A stretch of 64,000 bases of DNA, taken from JBEVJK01 sp963791325. GTDB lineage: Bacteria; Pseudomonadota; Alphaproteobacteria; Rhizobiales; Rhizobiaceae. Below the pieces are notes generated by a model. The model was not told the DNA's origin, did not search any database, and saw only the letters and a program-made list of their open reading frames with translations. A program made the translations under genes and the position numbers. How positions within the stretch are numbered: position 1 is the first letter of the stretch; every line of letters starts with the position of its first letter. This document shows positions 62,684-64,000 of this stretch, piece by piece. The stretch spans positions 62,001-126,000 of the forward strand of contig CAWBRU010000022.1 in NCBI GenBank assembly GCA_963791325.1. The letters are read 5' to 3'.

Positions 62684-64000
62684 TCATTCCCCTGGCGACT
62701 TGGCAGATCCGATTTGTTCATTCCAGCCGGCCTTGCGCAGGCCGTCCATGAGCGCGTCGACGATGCTGTCGAGCGGGTGGAAGCGGCGCCAGACGGCGGC
62801 GGGATCGCGGTTGAACGCCGGCGCCTGCTCAGCCATCGTGGCCAGCGCCTCCTGCGCCGCCGCGTGGTTTCCGAGCGCGCCGTGGGCGATGGCAAGGAAC
62901 GCCACCCCGGTGGTAGTCCCCGGCCGCCGAGTGCTCGGCCGAGGCGAGCATCTCGCGGTAGCGACCCTCCAGGTAGAGGTGGATCGTGATCGGATCGTAG
63001 TACCAGCCCGGCGGATTTATGGTCCGCGCGATCGCACGCTCGCTATAGGCGAGACCCTCGTCCCAGCGGCCGCGAAAGGCCAGCCGCCAGCCAAGCTGCG
63101 CCAGCGTGTCGGGGTCGTTCGGGTTGAGCGCCAGCGCCTGCCGCTGGATGCGTTCCGACTCGTCGAAGTTGCCGAGGTGGTACTGGACCGCCGAAAGCGC
63201 CCGCAGCGCGACCACGTTCTCCGGGTCGATCGCGACCGCCTTGGAGGCAAAGTCGAGCGCCTGCCCCATTTCGCGCGGGATCTCGGCGTCCGGCACGAAG
63301 GCGTAGCGTGCCGCATCGAGGTGCAGCCAGCCGAGCAGAGCCCAGGGCTCGGCATAGTCCGGGTCGCGTCGCACCGCTGCCTCGAGGCAGGCAAGGACCG
63401 GCTGGCGAAGCTCGTCCCGGAAGGTGCGCCGGTACGTGTAGGCCCGCAGCACGCAGGCGTAGCTCGCCATGCTCGGCTCGACGCCGCGTCGACAGGCGGG
63501 CCGCCATGTCGCTGTTGAGGACACCGTAGGGCTGGCCCAGCACCGTCGCGATGCTGGCGGCGAGCTCCGCCCGGACGCCGAGCAGGGCGCCCGGCGTCGG
63601 CGCGCGGTCGTAGGTCTCGCTCCAGACGACTCGGCCCGTCTGCGCGTCGAAGAGCTGCGCCCCGACCCGCACGGTCGCCGCGTCGGAGCTGACGCTGCCC
63701 TTGACGACGTAGCCGACCCCGAGGTCGTGTCCCAGCGTCATCGGGTCGGCGTGCTCGTCCAGGCTGAAGCTCGCGGGCACCGAATAGAGCCTGAACCCCT
63801 CGAACCGCATCAGGTCGGTGATGAGCTCCTGGGTCACGCCGGCAGCAAGGAAGCGGTCGTCCTCGCCGGCGCTGAGCGTCTCGAAGGGCAGGACGACAAC
63901 GGCCGGACCGCGGGCTAGCTCCGCACCCGACATCGATGGGCCGCGGAGCCAGAGCCACAGCCCACCGGCCGCCGCGAGGAGCGCGACGGCGAGCAGACCG
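62684..64000 (-). pseudogene. TolB-like/TPR signalling protein, partial and frameshifted
   Basis: Enters from the right edge with a membrane segment (VALLAAAGGLWLWLRG at about 63945-63990), then the TolB-like domain PAVVVLPFETLSAGEDDRFL, AAGVTQELITDLMRF and VGYVVKGSVSSDAATVRVGA. This layout is the C-terminal part of cyclase- or OmpR-type-headed TPR proteins common in rhizobia; the head domain is outside the window. TPR units follow in the next frame after a break at about 63489 (LSRGVEPSMASYACVLRAYT, ALRALSAVQYHLGNFDESER). A second break at about 62912 leads to VAFLAIAHGALGNHAAAQEA and the end at 62684. Each break fits one extra base. Confidence 0.75.

Overview
The window is a high-GC alphaproteobacterial chromosome segment, most probably from the order Hyphomicrobiales (Rhizobiales). 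The evidence is the gene order of its division and cell-wall (dcw) cluster, the btaAB betaine-lipid genes, a betI-betC-betA-betB operon, a Rhizobium etli type L-asparaginase, a twin-arginine repeat protein of the kind named RR_plus_rpt in rhizobia, and an interspersed AGAGCAATTCCAG repeat that I recall from many rhizobial genomes. No rRNA or species marker is present, so I do not name a genus.

Region 1 (1-24 kb) is a textbook dcw cluster read leftwards on the minus strand: mraZ, rsmH, ftsL, ftsI, murE, murF, mraY, murD, ftsW, murG, murC, murB, ddl, ftsQ, ftsA, ftsZ, then lpxC, bamD, recN and ligA (cut by the window edge). Most junctions are ATGA overlaps or gaps of 1-3 bases, so starts can be set with confidence. 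Together the genes make and polymerise the peptidoglycan precursor and build the divisome; lpxC and bamD add outer-membrane assembly. A 10-bp-spaced TGGG array upstream of mraZ looks like the MraZ operator. The ddl gene carries an apparent one-base deletion near its 5' end.

Region 2 (24-48 kb) is stable chromosomal housekeeping: RNase P RNA with a clear promoter, an AmiD-type amidase coupled to a DjlA-like J-protein, two small lipoproteins, 5-oxoprolinase, btaA-btaB behind a near-perfect PHO box, a GH25 muramidase lipoprotein, an MltB-type transglycosylase, a GreA-like factor, an R. etli type asparaginase, a thiolase, the choline-sulfate to glycine-betaine operon under a BetI box, and a two-domain fusion of mannose-1-phosphate guanylyltransferase with an AGE-type isomerase. 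Several intergenic repeat families lie here.

Region 3 (48.2-64 kb) begins at a tRNA-Pro(CGG) gene followed by an IS110-type transposase remnant and looks like an accessory block. It contains a very large cyclase / nSTAND NTPase / WD40 protein (frameshifted between cyclase and NTPase), a nucleoside deaminase, and a compact locus for Amadori-type (fructosyl-amino-acid or opine-like) compounds: FAD oxidoreductase, FrlB-like deglycase, PfkB kinase, an amino-acid ABC transporter and a LacI-family regulator, with two matching TGAGAACGTTCTCA palindromes as likely operators. The right end has a frameshifted channel-like membrane protein and a TolB/TPR signalling protein that continues past the window.

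A striking property of region 3 is about fifteen apparent one-base indels, mostly insertions, in genes whose motifs are otherwise intact. By contrast the first 48 kb shows one (ddl). Whether this is decay of an accessory island or local sequence error cannot be decided from the sequence alone.
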